A stretch of 64,000 nt of DNA from Stappia indica (GTDB taxonomy: Bacteria; Pseudomonadota; Alphaproteobacteria; Rhizobiales; Stappiaceae). A program made the position numbers and the translations under genes. This document shows, in pieces, positions 1 to 8,398 of this stretch. Positions within the stretch are counted from its first letter, which is position 1. The number at the start of each line of letters is the position of its first letter. The stretch spans positions 1 through 64,000 of the forward strand of contig NZ_MBQE01000001.1 in the NCBI RefSeq assembly GCF_001696535.1. Reading direction: 5' to 3'. Under the pieces are notes generated by a model. That model had not been told where the DNA came from. It worked only from the letters and a program-made list of their open reading frames with translations, and made no database searches.

Positions 1-874
1 CCGGGGCTACGTCGACCTGGATCGAATAGGCGGCATTGCCGGTGTCGTTGTGGGCGTCGGTGGCGGTGACGGTGAAGTTTGCCGTCTCCGCCGTGGTCGG
101 CGTTCCGGTGAGAGCACCGTTCGAGGCAAGGGTCAGGCCGTCGGGCAGGGCGCCGGCGGTGACCGCATAGGTGTAGGGCGCAGCGCCCCCGGACGCGGTG
201 AAGGTCTGGGTATAGGCGGTGCCGACCGCGCCATTGGTGAGGCTGCCGGCCGCCGGGGCGAGCGAAATCGTGACCGGAGAACCTTCCGAACAGCTCGCCG
301 TCAGCGTCACCGTGGCTGGATCATTCACATAAGTAGGGTTGGCCGACTTGTTTACAATCAGTTCGATCGAAGCAAAGGTATCGCCGGACGAAAACCCATG
401 GGAGCCGCTGTCGAAGATGCTGCCGGTCGCGTCCGTTGCGGCGTAGTGCTCCCAATTGTCCCAGTTTCCGACGTAGAAATTGCTGTAGGTCTGGCTTCCC
501 GCAACGCCGCTGCCAGTAACCGACCAGGTCAGCGTTTCGCCGTCGCCCAAGCTGTCATATTCTCGGTAAAACTGATTGGTGCCGGTTGGGAGAGAGGCCG
601 CGTCGAGAGTTACGCCGGCACTCAAATCGCTGTTGATCTGTGCGCAGGAGGCGGAGAGCGCGTTGGCGTCGGTCGTGCCGGCGCAAACGGCAAACCACAG
701 GGTCAGGACCAGAAGAGCCAATTGGCCGAGCCGGTGGCCCGCAGCCCCCAAGGCGGCATGTACGGCCTGCGCGCCCCGGCGGCTGCCCGATGACGTCTCG
801 GTGTTCGGGAAAGCGCGAAATGTCGCGGGCTTTCGCCCGTCTGCCGTGATCGTCACGGCTTCTGTGCCCCGCAT
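1..874 (-). CDS. Secreted protein with putative Ig-like repeat, C-terminally truncated by the window edge
   Basis: Reading the minus strand from an ATG at 874 gives an open frame to the window edge (291 codons). A hydrophobic stretch at about residues 50-64 (LGQLALLVLTLWFAVCAG) followed by TTDANA looks like an export signal with an unusually long N-terminal extension; a TTG at about residue 42 would give a more ordinary signal peptide. The mature part begins with a Cys-containing segment, and at about residues 190-285 shows the pattern GTAYTQTFTASGGAAPYTYA...LPDGLTL..NGALTGTPT, characteristic of putative Ig (He_PIG) repeats of large bacterial surface proteins. The real protein probably carries more repeats, and perhaps an autotransporter domain, beyond the edge. 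Function unknown; surface adhesin-like by inference. Confidence 0.7.
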   Translation of the reverse strand, partial: MRGTEAVTITADGRKPATFRAFPNTETSSGSRRGAQAVHAALGAAGHRLGQLALLVLTLWFAVCAGTTDANALSASCAQINSDLSAGVTLDAASLPTGTNQFYREYDSLGDGETLTWSVTGSGVAGSQTYSNFYVGNWDNWEHYAATDATGSIFDSGSHGFSSGDTFASIELIVNKSANPTYVNDPATVTLTASCSEGSPVTISLAPAAGSLTNGAVGTAYTQTFTASGGAAPYTYAVTAGALPDGLTLASNGALTGTPTTAETANFTVTATDAHNDTGNAAYSIQVDVAP

Positions 875-969
875 GCCTTATCCCTGCCGTCTGAGAGGAT
901 GCCCCGTTGGATCTGCGCCCGTGAATGGGGGCAAGGGCAGTGCCTATCGAAATCCCTTGTGCGATACCG

Positions 970-1002
970 CTCCCGGACCGGCATTCGCTGCCGGTCCGGG
1001 AG
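970..1002. terminator. Perfect 14-bp stem hairpin (terminator-like, no U-tract)
   Basis: Positions 970-983 (ctcccggaccggca) pair perfectly with 989-1002 around a 5-nt loop. It lies downstream of the minus-strand tail-collar gene (ends 1118) and about 100 bp upstream of the minus-strand Ig-like gene. Neither side has a clear T-run, so termination is inferred from position and stem strength; it could also be a leader structure of the Ig-like gene. Confidence 0.5.
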
Positions 1003-1117
1003 TTGTGAATCGCAAATCCGACTACAACCTATCGTTAAGTTAGTGTCTTGCGGTGTTTCGTTGGAACGGTCAATGGGGTGCAACCACTGATCGCGCTGTT
1101 TTCCGGCGGGTGTGACA

Positions 1118-1948
1118 CTACGGCCTGTCGGGATAAAGGCCGTTGATCATGATGCAGTAGTTCATCGCCAGCGACGGCGACTGGTTGGAGAAGGCAGCGC
1201 CATTGCCGGTATCGCCAGTCGTGACCACACCGCCGGTGATACCGGACTGGTAGGTGAAGCTGATGGCGCCGTGACCGGGCGTGCCGGTCAGTTGCACGTC
1301 GAGGCCGCCGAGCGCCACTTCGGTTCCGGGTGTGGCCGCCGGCACATAGATCGTTGCCGCTCCTCCCCCCGTAGATGCGCCCTTGCCGAGAAATGAACCG
1401 GCTGCAATATCGGCGACGCCGCCCGTGTCCTTGGCGGATAGCGTCGCAGTGACCCCGAGCGTGCCGGCATCTGCCGGGACATTGACTGTTTGCTGTCCGC
1501 CGCCGGTGCCGATGAACGTCGCAGCGTGGTTGTGCGGCGGAAGGTTGGCGACGTTGAGGGTCGTTATCTGCGTGCCGGACAGGGTGGCAAATGGCTGCGG
1601 GAGCAAGCCGGGGCCCGTGCCGTAGTGGAGAATTGCCCGGCCGCGCAGGTCGGGGAGAGCGAACTGGCCGCTCTGCGCGGAGCCGCCGTATTGCGTGCCG
1701 ATCAGGCTGTAGAGCGCCTGGTTGCCGTTGATCGCGATCAACCGTCCGTCGGCCGGCAGCCAGTTCCGGGGGCACCAGTTGAAGGAAAACGCGCAGACGG
1801 TGCCGATATAAGACTCCATGTTGCAGGCCATTGCCGGGGCAGTGGTGCCGAGAACGACCGCGCCGCCGCCAAGGCCGAGCGTGCCGGCGAGGGCAAGCGC
1901 GGAAAGGCCGCGGGTCGCGATGCGATGGGCGAGGGTTATTTTCCTCAT
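1118..1948 (-). CDS. Secreted phage tail-collar domain protein (microcystin-dependent protein family)
   Basis: A 276-residue protein with a classical signal peptide (basic MRKITLAHRIATRG, hydrophobic LSALALAGTLGLGGG, cleavage near APAMA). The mature N-terminus carries the tail-collar signature: W.P.(N)W.PADGRLI, GNQALYSLIGTQYGG and FALPDLRGRA, and a middle region with LPPHNHA. The C-terminus ends SLAMNYCIMINGLYP, a typical collar ending (P...(L)NYCI..G.YP). Collar domains form trimers on phage tail tips, but many bacteria encode exported chromosomal versions (MdpB type) without phage genes, as here. A strong Shine-Dalgarno (aggaaggag) precedes the ATG. The native role is unknown; an extracellular structural or adhesive role is inference. 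Confidence 0.85.
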   Translation of the reverse strand: MRKITLAHRIATRGLSALALAGTLGLGGGAVVLGTTAPAMACNMESYIGTVCAFSFNWCPRNWLPADGRLIAINGNQALYSLIGTQYGGSAQSGQFALPDLRGRAILHYGTGPGLLPQPFATLSGTQITTLNVANLPPHNHAATFIGTGGGQQTVNVPADAGTLGVTATLSAKDTGGVADIAAGSFLGKGASTGGGAATIYVPAATPGTEVALGGLDVQLTGTPGHGAISFTYQSGITGGVVTTGDTGNGAAFSNQSPSLAMNYCIMINGLYPDRP

Positions 1949-2294
1949 GATAGTCTCCTTCCTGGTTGGGTGCGGCTGATTCGCGTGTCGCGCGCCGGAT
2001 CACCCACTTCTGGTTTAAGGCGTTTCTATCAAGAGTTTGTAAATTGCAATTACACAACCTTCGGTAAGTATTTTCCGAGCGCGCGGTTGTCATGCCGCTC
2101 GCGACCAGGAGCGACGACCGGATGCGATGCCCTGCGTCCAGTGACCGGGTCCTGGAGGACGGTCTGGAGGGCTCGACGGCGTCAGGAGGCGCAAGGGTGC
2201 AATTCGACGTCGAAATCGTGAGGGAGCGGCCCTAAAATGAAGGTCAGATCCCGCTTCCGATGTGTTTCCCGACGCGTTCCGTGTATGGAGAGTT
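1949..2294. other. Divergent intergenic region between tail-collar gene and dusA
   Basis: About 346 bp with no convincing gene. The central part (about 2015-2060) is much more AT-rich than its surroundings and includes a near-palindrome at 2038-2054 (tgtaaattgcaattaca). It should hold the promoters of both divergent genes; I cannot assign exact -35/-10 boxes. Confidence 0.5.
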
Positions 2295-3314
2295 ATGAAC
2301 TATCGAACGAACAAGCTGGCCGTGGCGCCGATGATGGAATGGACGGACCGCAATTGCCGTGCGTTCCACCGCCACCTCAGTTCCCACGCGCTGCTCTATA
2401 CCGAGATGGTCGCGGCGGCCGCGGTCATTCATGGCGACCGGGAAAAACTCCTTGGCTTCAACGCCATGGAACACGCCGTTGCCTGCCAGCTCGGCGGCTC
2501 CGATCCGCAGGAGCTGGCGCAGGCGGCCCGCGTGGTCGAGGACTACGGCTATGACGAGGTGAACCTCAATGTCGGCTGCCCGTCCGACCGGGTGCAGTCC
2601 GGCCGTTTCGGCGCCTGCCTGATGCGCGAGCCGGAACTGGTCGCCGAAAGCGTTGCGGCGATGAGCGAGGTGGTTTCGATCCCGGTGACCGTCAAGTGCC
2701 GCATCGGCGTCGACGATCAGGACCCGGAAGAGGCGCTCGACCGGCTGGCCGACGCCGTCGTCGCGGCCGGTGTCGATGCCTTGTGGGTGCATGCCCGCAA
2801 GGCCTGGCTGAAGGGCCTTTCGCCCAAGGAAAACCGCGATATTCCGCCGCTCGACTACGACCGCGTCTACCGGCTGAAGCAGCGCCTGCCGGACCTCTAC
2901 ATCGGCATCAACGGCGGCATCGCAAATCTCGACGAGGCCGAGGCGCATCTTGAGCATGTCGACGGGGTGATGCTGGGCCGGGCTGCCTATCACGACCCCT
3001 GGCTGCTCGCTGATGTCGACCGCCGTCTGCACGGGGCGGAAAACCCGGTTGCGACGCGCGAGGAGGCGGTCGAGGCCTTCCGCCCCTATATCCTGGCGCG
3101 GCTCGAGGAAGGCGGCCGGGCGAACCAGATGCTGCGGCACATGCTGGGGCTCTATCATGGGGTGCCGGGCGCGCGCTCCTGGCGCCGGCGCCTCACCGTG
3201 GACGCGGTAAAACCGGGCGCCGGCATCGAGGTTCTGGACGAGGCCCTTGCCGAGATTGCCAGTGCCGGACTGGACAAAGCGTCCGCCTTGGGTCAGTTAG
3301 AAGCCACGGGGTAG
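2295..3314 (+). CDS. dusA: tRNA-dihydrouridine(20/20a) synthase DusA
   Basis: FMN- and NADPH-dependent reduction of uridine to dihydrouridine in the tRNA D-loop. The TIM-barrel N-terminus shows VAPMMEWTDRNCR, MVAAAAVIHGD (MxxA.A..HG) and the catalytic stretch NVGCPSDRVQSGRFGACLM with Cys95 as the proton donor. VKCRIGVDD and VHARKAWLKGLSPKEN follow, the latter specific to the DusA subfamily. The ATG at 2295 is preferred over an in-frame start at 2262 because it follows ggag and begins directly at the family N-terminus. Length (339 aa) is normal. Confidence 0.95.
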   Translation: MNYRTNKLAVAPMMEWTDRNCRAFHRHLSSHALLYTEMVAAAAVIHGDREKLLGFNAMEHAVACQLGGSDPQELAQAARVVEDYGYDEVNLNVGCPSDRVQSGRFGACLMREPELVAESVAAMSEVVSIPVTVKCRIGVDDQDPEEALDRLADAVVAAGVDALWVHARKAWLKGLSPKENRDIPPLDYDRVYRLKQRLPDLYIGINGGIANLDEAEAHLEHVDGVMLGRAAYHDPWLLADVDRRLHGAENPVATREEAVEAFRPYILARLEEGGRANQMLRHMLGLYHGVPGARSWRRRLTVDAVKPGAGIEVLDEALAEIASAGLDKASALGQLEATG

Positions 3315-3380
3315 GCGGCCAGCTGAGTCCGCGCTGCCCATCCCCGCTTCCTTCCCGCGCCGCATCCAGTGGGGGCTTTC

Positions 3381-4211
3381 ATGGATTTGTCGTCGATCAA
3401 CGGCGAGGTCATCGGCCTCGTCATCGCCCTTATCGCGTCGGGCGCCGTCGCCGGCCTGCTGGCCGGCGTGTTCGGCATCGGCGGCGGGGCCGTGCTGGTG
3501 CCGGTGCTCTACCAGTTCCTGACCTGGCTCGGCGTCGACGAGGCGGTGCGCATGCACATCTCCGTGGCGACGTCGCTCGGCATCATTGTGCCGACCTCCA
3601 TCCGCTCCTTCATGGCCCACAAGAAGCGCGGTGCCGCCGACCTGGAGCTGCTGAAGAGCTGGCTTATCCCCGTGCCGGTCGGCGTCGTGATCGCCAGCCT
3701 CGTTGCGGCCTATGTCTCCGGCGACGGCCTCAAGGGCATCTTCGCCGGCATCGCCGTGATCGTTGGCCTGCGCATGCTGTTCAACCGAGAGAGCTGGAAG
3801 ATCGGCAACGATATTCCAGGCAACCCGGTCAGGGCGATCTGCGGCGTGTTGATCGGCTTCTTCTCGACGCTGATGGGTATCGGTGGCGGCGTCATGAACA
3901 ACACCTTCATGACCCTTTATGGCCGGCCCATCCATCAGGCGGTGGCGACCTCCTCCGGCACCGGCGTGCTGATTTCCATTCCCGGCGTCATCGGCATGGT
4001 CTGGGCGGGCTGGGGCGAGCCGAACCTGCCGGCATTCTCGCTCGGCTACGTCAACCTTCTCGGCGTGGCGCTGATCATTCCGATCACCACCTTCGCGGCG
4101 CCGTTCGGCGTCAAGATCGCCCACGCGCTGCCGCGGCGCTCTCTGGAAGTCTTCTTCGGACTGTTCCTGCTGTCCGTGGCCGCGCGCTTCGCCTGGAGCC
4201 TGTGGGGCTGA
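3381..4211 (+). CDS. TauE/SafE family sulfite/sulfonate exporter-like membrane protein
   Basis: A 276-residue polytopic protein with two homologous halves, each opening with a glycine-rich motif (GLLAGVFGIGGGAVLVPVL near residue 25 and STLMGIGGGVMNN near residue 165), the hallmark of TauE/SafE (DUF81) transporters. About eight membrane segments are visible. Family members export sulfite, sulfoacetate or related anions, but the substrate cannot be read from sequence. An upstream GTG at 3369 is possible, but the ATG at 3381 is preceded by a purine-rich gtggggg. The stop is 6 bp from the convergent protease gene. Confidence 0.88.
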   Translation: MDLSSINGEVIGLVIALIASGAVAGLLAGVFGIGGGAVLVPVLYQFLTWLGVDEAVRMHISVATSLGIIVPTSIRSFMAHKKRGAADLELLKSWLIPVPVGVVIASLVAAYVSGDGLKGIFAGIAVIVGLRMLFNRESWKIGNDIPGNPVRAICGVLIGFFSTLMGIGGGVMNNTFMTLYGRPIHQAVATSSGTGVLISIPGVIGMVWAGWGEPNLPAFSLGYVNLLGVALIIPITTFAAPFGVKIAHALPRRSLEVFFGLFLLSVAARFAWSLWG

Positions 4212-4217
4212 CGCGGC

Positions 4218-4934
4218 CTACGGCTCCAGGATCAGGCGGTCGCCTTCGACGCGCCAGCTCCGGAGCCGGTCCATCGCCGACATGCCGAGCAGGCTGGTCT
4301 CCAGCGCGCCCGGCCGGGCGACAAAGGCGCGCAGGTCCCGAAGCGTGAAGTCGCCGATCCGCAGCTGCTCCAGCCGCACGGTCGCAACCTGCGTGCGACC
4401 GTTCGCCGTCGACACCGGCACCGTATAGGACAGCGTCGCCGGATCGAGCCCGGCCGCACGCGCATCCGCATCCGTCAGCGTCACCGCCGAGGCGCCCGTA
4501 TCGAACAGGAAGTCGACATCGGCGCCGTTGACCTGCGCGGCGATGCGATAGTGGCTGGAGCCGTCGCGGATGATGGTGATCGTGCCGGTCTGCGGGTCGG
4601 TCATCGCCATGCCGGGAACCAGCGTTCCGACCACACGGCGGGCAACCACCTCCAACTCGTCGCGCCAGGCGTAACCGGTGACCAGCAGCGCGCCGAGCGC
4701 ACCCCAGATGAGCAGGCTGCGCAGCAGCGCCGGGACCTGACGCGGGGAGGCGAGCATCGATCCGCCGATCACAACCAGCAGGGCAAGCAGCGCGACGACG
4801 CGCGGTCCGGTGTCGGAATAGCCGCCGGCGTCGCCGGGCATGTCGAAGCCGAACAGATACGCGGCAAGGGCCGTGACGATGACGGCGATGAGAATTCCGA
4901 GAACGACGAGGCCGGCAGTCTTTCCGCGAAACAT
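4218..4934 (-). CDS. Membrane-anchored TIGR02281-type clan AA aspartic protease
   Basis: 238 residues: an N-terminal membrane helix (AGLVVLGILIAVIVTALAAYLFG), two further hydrophobic segments (about 45-62 and 72-88), then a retropepsin-like domain with the active-site motif FLFDTGASAVTLT (Asp145) and the flap-like region with LLGMSAMDRL. The family is widespread in Alphaproteobacteria and largely uncharacterised; the single catalytic Asp implies a homodimer. The start overlaps the stop of the DUF1289 gene in a TGATG arrangement, so the two are translationally coupled. Confidence 0.85.
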   Translation of the reverse strand: MFRGKTAGLVVLGILIAVIVTALAAYLFGFDMPGDAGGYSDTGPRVVALLALLVVIGGSMLASPRQVPALLRSLLIWGALGALLVTGYAWRDELEVVARRVVGTLVPGMAMTDPQTGTITIIRDGSSHYRIAAQVNGADVDFLFDTGASAVTLTDADARAAGLDPATLSYTVPVSTANGRTQVATVRLEQLRIGDFTLRDLRAFVARPGALETSLLGMSAMDRLRSWRVEGDRLILEP

Positions 4935-5152
4935 CAGCGTGCCTCCGCTGCAGGGGTGGAGCGGCCGGCAAGAGACGCGTTGATTGCGCGGCGCTGATCT
5001 TCCGAGAAGGAGGCCCAGCCGGCGATCTCGTCGAGCGTGCGCAGGCAGCCGGCGCAAAGGCCGCTGGCCGGATCGATGCGGCACAGGCGGATACAGGGGC
5101 TGTCGCTGCCTGTCATGTCTCTCGCGGGTCCTGTCGTTGCGGTGTCATCCAT
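4934..5152 (-). CDS. DUF1289 family small cysteine-rich protein
   Basis: 72 residues with the DUF1289 core SPCIRLCRIDPASGLCAGC, i.e. four cysteines likely binding a metal or Fe-S centre, followed by LDEIAGWASFSEDQRRAI. The family's function is unknown. The TGATG overlap with the downstream protease gene shows that they form one transcription and translation unit. An internal ATG at residue 13 is an alternative start. Confidence 0.85.
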   Translation of the reverse strand: MDDTATTGPARDMTGSDSPCIRLCRIDPASGLCAGCLRTLDEIAGWASFSEDQRRAINASLAGRSTPAAEAR

Positions 5153-5167
5153 CCCATGTGGGAGATT

Positions 5168-6346
5168 TCAGCGCCCGGACAAGATGTTGATCGGCGCGGC
5201 AAGGATCTTGAGCGGGAAGGTGACGGCCGCCTTGGCGGTGTTTCCGACCGTATTGCCGACCACGTCCAGCGTGGTTTCCGTCGGTCCGGACTGCTGTTGC
5301 AGTTCCAGCGACTGCAGCGCCTGGCCGAGCTCCGGGGCAACCTGAGCCAGCTGGGCGAACTTGCCGTGATTGACGGCGTCGTCCCCCTTCACCTCGGTGA
5401 GATCGACCACCACGGCGCCGAGCTTTGCCAGCTCTTCCTCATCGCCATAGGCGCCGAGCCGTTCGCCGCCGGCAAGCAGGCTGGAGGCCTGCAGGGCGCG
5501 GTCGTCGCGGGAGATGAGAATGACATAAGGCCGCTCCGGCTTGCCGGTTCGGCGCAGCTGCGCCTTGAACACGTCGACATCCACATCGGGCGCGGCCATC
5601 GCCATCAGGCCGATCTTGTGCGCCGGCAGCGGCTTTCCGGAAATGCGGATCTGGCGGACGGTCTCCGTCAGCACCCAGTTGCCCATGGAGTGGGCCAGCA
5701 CGTTGATCCTGTCCGCACTGGAGGCGGCGAGGGCGCGCAAGGTCCGCTCCAGCGAGTCCCGCGCGATGGTGGCGCTGTTGGTGTCGTAAAGATAGCCGGT
5801 GACGTCGCCGCTCGAGGCCCAGGTGAACAGCACGGGCACGCTCGGCATGTTGCTGTCGTGCTTGAGCTGCGTCATCCGGTACAGCGCCTCGGGAAAGCGC
5901 GTGTTGTAGCCGTGGACGAAGACGAAGACCTCGCGCTTGCCCTTCGGCCGCTTCGCCAGCTGCCGCTCCAGCTCTGCAATGAACCCCTTGTCGTCGAGAT
6001 AGGAGGCGGCCCGCAGCGTGAAGTCCTTGGCCGGATCGCCGGGGGGGATCGACGGCCATTCGATGGCGCCGGGCTTGTGCTCCGGAGGCACCGAGACAGT
6101 TGCGACCGCGTGGTCGAGCCCGCCGCCGCGCTCGCCGCTGAACAGGCTTCCGCGTGTCGTGTCGCGCTTGCGGGTGGTGGCGATCAGGATCTCGTGCGCG
6201 GTCGCGCCCGGCGCATCGGCCTGGGTCTCGAGCAGGCTGCCGGGGCCGGGACGCCCGGCGCAGGCGGCAAGCACCAGGGCGGCGACAAGCAGGACCATCG
6301 CCACCGGAGAGGCAGTCTTTCCGTCACGGGAAGCGGAGCTCGTCAC
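5168..6346 (-). CDS. DUF900 alpha/beta-hydrolase lipoprotein
   Basis: Contains the DUF900 alpha/beta-hydrolase fold: HEILIATTRKR near the mature N-terminus, VFVFVHGYNTRFPEALYR (oxyanion region) and the nucleophile elbow VLAHSMGNW with the catalytic Ser. A hydrophobic segment ending VLAACAG is a lipoprotein lipobox, so the protein is probably anchored at the membrane facing the periplasm. I place the start at the GTG at 6346, which follows gaggtcccgagg; the frame is open up to 6523, inside cobS, and an ATG at 6298 leaves a bare signal. Substrate unknown. Confidence 0.8.
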   Translation of the reverse strand: MTSSASRDGKTASPVAMVLLVAALVLAACAGRPGPGSLLETQADAPGATAHEILIATTRKRDTTRGSLFSGERGGGLDHAVATVSVPPEHKPGAIEWPSIPPGDPAKDFTLRAASYLDDKGFIAELERQLAKRPKGKREVFVFVHGYNTRFPEALYRMTQLKHDSNMPSVPVLFTWASSGDVTGYLYDTNSATIARDSLERTLRALAASSADRINVLAHSMGNWVLTETVRQIRISGKPLPAHKIGLMAMAAPDVDVDVFKAQLRRTGKPERPYVILISRDDRALQASSLLAGGERLGAYGDEEELAKLGAVVVDLTEVKGDDAVNHGKFAQLAQVAPELGQALQSLELQQQSGPTETTLDVVGNTVGNTAKAAVTFPLKILAAPINILSGR

Positions 6347-6428
6347 CCTCGGGACCTCATACGCGAAACCGGCTGGCACACCCTGCCTCGCCGCAAGCCT
6401 TCTTACCAGCAAATGCGCCGGGATGCAG

Positions 6429-7256
6429 TCATCGCGCAAGGCAGAAGCCGACAAGCAGCGCGACAAGCGCGACCTGCTGTGTCGCGCCGAGCACATCTCC
6501 GGTATGGCCTCCGATGCGCGCATGCGCCAGGAGCGCGGTGCCGATAGCTGCTGCTACGGCAAGAGCGAGCGCCGCCAACACGGCCGAAGCCGGAAGCAGG
6601 GCAAGGGCGAAAAGCACGGCGGCCAGGCCGAGGACAAGCGCCAGTGCTGCTGCGCGCGAGGAAGGCTGTCCGCTGGCGGCCGCCAGTCCGTCGGGCCGGG
6701 CGGGGGGAAGTCTGGTCCACACGGCGACCATCGCCGCGCGTGAGGCGGTCTCGGCGAGGATCAGCAGGAGCGCTGCCGAAACGGCGCCGACACGCTCGAC
6801 GAGTGCTGCGAGAAGCACGGTCCGCAGCCCGACGCCAGTGAGAAGCGCCAGCGTGCCGAAGGCGCCGATGCGGCTGTCCTTCATGATCTCCAGCCGTCGT
6901 TCGCGGCGGCTCGCGCCGAAGAACCCGTCTGCGACATCGGCGAGACCGTCCTCGTGCAGCGCGCCGGTGAGCATCATGGCAAGGGCGACGGCAAGCAGAG
7001 ACGTGGCGAGCGGCGGCAGATCGGTGAGGCCGAGGAGGGCAAGCATCAGGGCCGGCGGCAGCGCGAGCAGGGCGCCGGCAACGGGCACCAGCCAGGCAGC
7101 ACGAGAGAAGGCTGGAAGCTGGGAAGGATCGTCCAGCCGATTGACCACCGGAACGGGCACGCGGGAGAAAAACCGTAGGCAGGCCGCGAGGTCCGCAAGG
7201 ACGCGCGGCACGCGGTGCGCGATCCTGTCGCGGGGGACTTCGGCCTCGGGCGTCAT
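6429..7256 (-). CDS. cobS: Adenosylcobinamide-GDP ribazoletransferase (cobalamin synthase)
   Basis: Final step of nucleotide loop assembly: joins adenosylcobinamide-GDP to alpha-ribazole to give adenosylcobalamin, at the inner membrane. 275 residues with several membrane segments and the diagnostic ALHEDGLADVADGFFG motif (about residues 98-113) plus DSRIGAFGTLAL; ends with GGHTGDVLGATQQ. Divergent from cobT, which supplies alpha-ribazole phosphate, with a roughly 107-bp shared promoter region. Its 3' end is followed closely by the DUF900 gene on the same strand. Confidence 0.95.
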   Translation of the reverse strand: MTPEAEVPRDRIAHRVPRVLADLAACLRFFSRVPVPVVNRLDDPSQLPAFSRAAWLVPVAGALLALPPALMLALLGLTDLPPLATSLLAVALAMMLTGALHEDGLADVADGFFGASRRERRLEIMKDSRIGAFGTLALLTGVGLRTVLLAALVERVGAVSAALLLILAETASRAAMVAVWTRLPPARPDGLAAASGQPSSRAAALALVLGLAAVLFALALLPASAVLAALALAVAAAIGTALLAHARIGGHTGDVLGATQQVALVALLVGFCLAR

Positions 7257-7363
7257 TTTTCACTCATCCGACTTTGCGAGCCTGCGCCCGCCGGTTTATA
7301 GATCGGCGCCCGCCCGCCGCCAAGGTCGTGCGGACTGCCGATGCCAGCCGGAGTTTCCAGCCT

Positions 7364-8386
7364 ATGTCCCTTTCGCCGTCCGCGCTTCCCTTCGACGATA
7401 TCCGCAACCTCGTCCGCCAGATGCCTGGCCCCGATGAGGATGCGGTGGCGGAGGTGCGCGCGCGCGACGCGCAGCTGACCAAGCCTGCCGGATCGCTCGG
7501 CAAGCTGGAAGACCTCGCCGAGTGGCTGGCCGGCTGGAGCGGCCGCGGCCGTCCCAAGGTCAGCCGGCCGGTCGTCGCGATCTTCGCGGCGAATCATGGC
7601 GTGGCCGACAAGGGCGTCTCGGCGTTTCCCGCCAGCGTCACCCGGCAGATGGTGGAGAATTTCGCAGCCGGCGGCGCGGCGATCAACCAGATCTGCATCG
7701 CCCATGATCTGGGCCTGAAGATCTTCGACCTGGCGCTCGACATGCCGACGCCGGACATTACCGAAGAAGACGCTTTCGACGAGGCCAACTGCGCCGCGAC
7801 CATGGCTTTCGGCATGGAGGCGGTCGCCGGCGGTACCGACCTCCTGTGCATCGGCGAGATGGGCATCGCCAACACCACTGTCGCCTCCGCGTTGCTGGCC
7901 GGCCTGTTCGGCGGCACGCCGGGCGACTGGGTGGGTCCGGGAACCGGTGTCGATGCCGAGGGCATGGCGCGCAAGCGCGCCGCCGTCGAGCAGGCCGTCG
8001 CCCGTATCGAGGGGACGAGCGATCCGCTCGAGATCCTGCGCCGCCTTGGCGGGCGCGAGCTTGCCGCCATGGCCGGTGCCGTGCTGGCCGCGCGCCTGCA
8101 GCGCACGCCGGTGATCGTCGACGGCTTTGTCGCGACCGCGGCTGTCGCGGTGCTGCACGCTATGGACCCGCGCGCGCTCGACCACTGCCTCTTCGCACAT
8201 GTGTCGGCAGAGCCGGCGCACCGCATGGCGCTGGAAAAGCTCGGCAAGGAGCCGCTGCTCGACCTCGGCATGCGGCTCGGCGAGGGAACGGGCGCAGCGC
8301 TCGCGGCCGGAATCGTGCGTGCTGCCGCGCAGGTGCATGACGGCATGGCGACGTTTGCCGATGCCGGCGTGTCGGGCAAGGGCTGA
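7364..8386 (+). CDS. cobT: Nicotinate-nucleotide--dimethylbenzimidazole phosphoribosyltransferase
   Basis: Transfers phosphoribosyl from nicotinate mononucleotide to 5,6-dimethylbenzimidazole, making alpha-ribazole phosphate for the lower ligand of cobalamin (called cobU in some Alphaproteobacteria). 340 residues; family landmarks are LTKPAGSLGKLEDLA, FAANHGVADKGVSAFP, MGIANTTVASAL, GPGTGV, and the catalytic C-terminal block LGMRLGEGTGAALA. Start chosen at the ATG at 7364, where homology begins; the frame is open upstream to 7274. Ends 12 bp from the convergent AraC gene. Confidence 0.95.
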   Translation: MSLSPSALPFDDIRNLVRQMPGPDEDAVAEVRARDAQLTKPAGSLGKLEDLAEWLAGWSGRGRPKVSRPVVAIFAANHGVADKGVSAFPASVTRQMVENFAAGGAAINQICIAHDLGLKIFDLALDMPTPDITEEDAFDEANCAATMAFGMEAVAGGTDLLCIGEMGIANTTVASALLAGLFGGTPGDWVGPGTGVDAEGMARKRAAVEQAVARIEGTSDPLEILRRLGGRELAAMAGAVLAARLQRTPVIVDGFVATAAVAVLHAMDPRALDHCLFAHVSAEPAHRMALEKLGKEPLLDLGMRLGEGTGAALAAGIVRAAAQVHDGMATFADAGVSGKG

Positions 8387-8398
8387 CCCCTTCTCGCC

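Noticed and set aside
853-1083. Open frame on the minus strand upstream of the Ig-like gene
   Set aside because: It spans the strong hairpin at 970-1002 and overlaps the better supported Ig-like start; sequence shows no domain.
1118-1948. Prophage remnant suggested by the tail-collar domain
   Set aside because: The protein has a signal peptide, and no phage structural, integrase or lysis gene is seen in the adjoining sequence inside the window.
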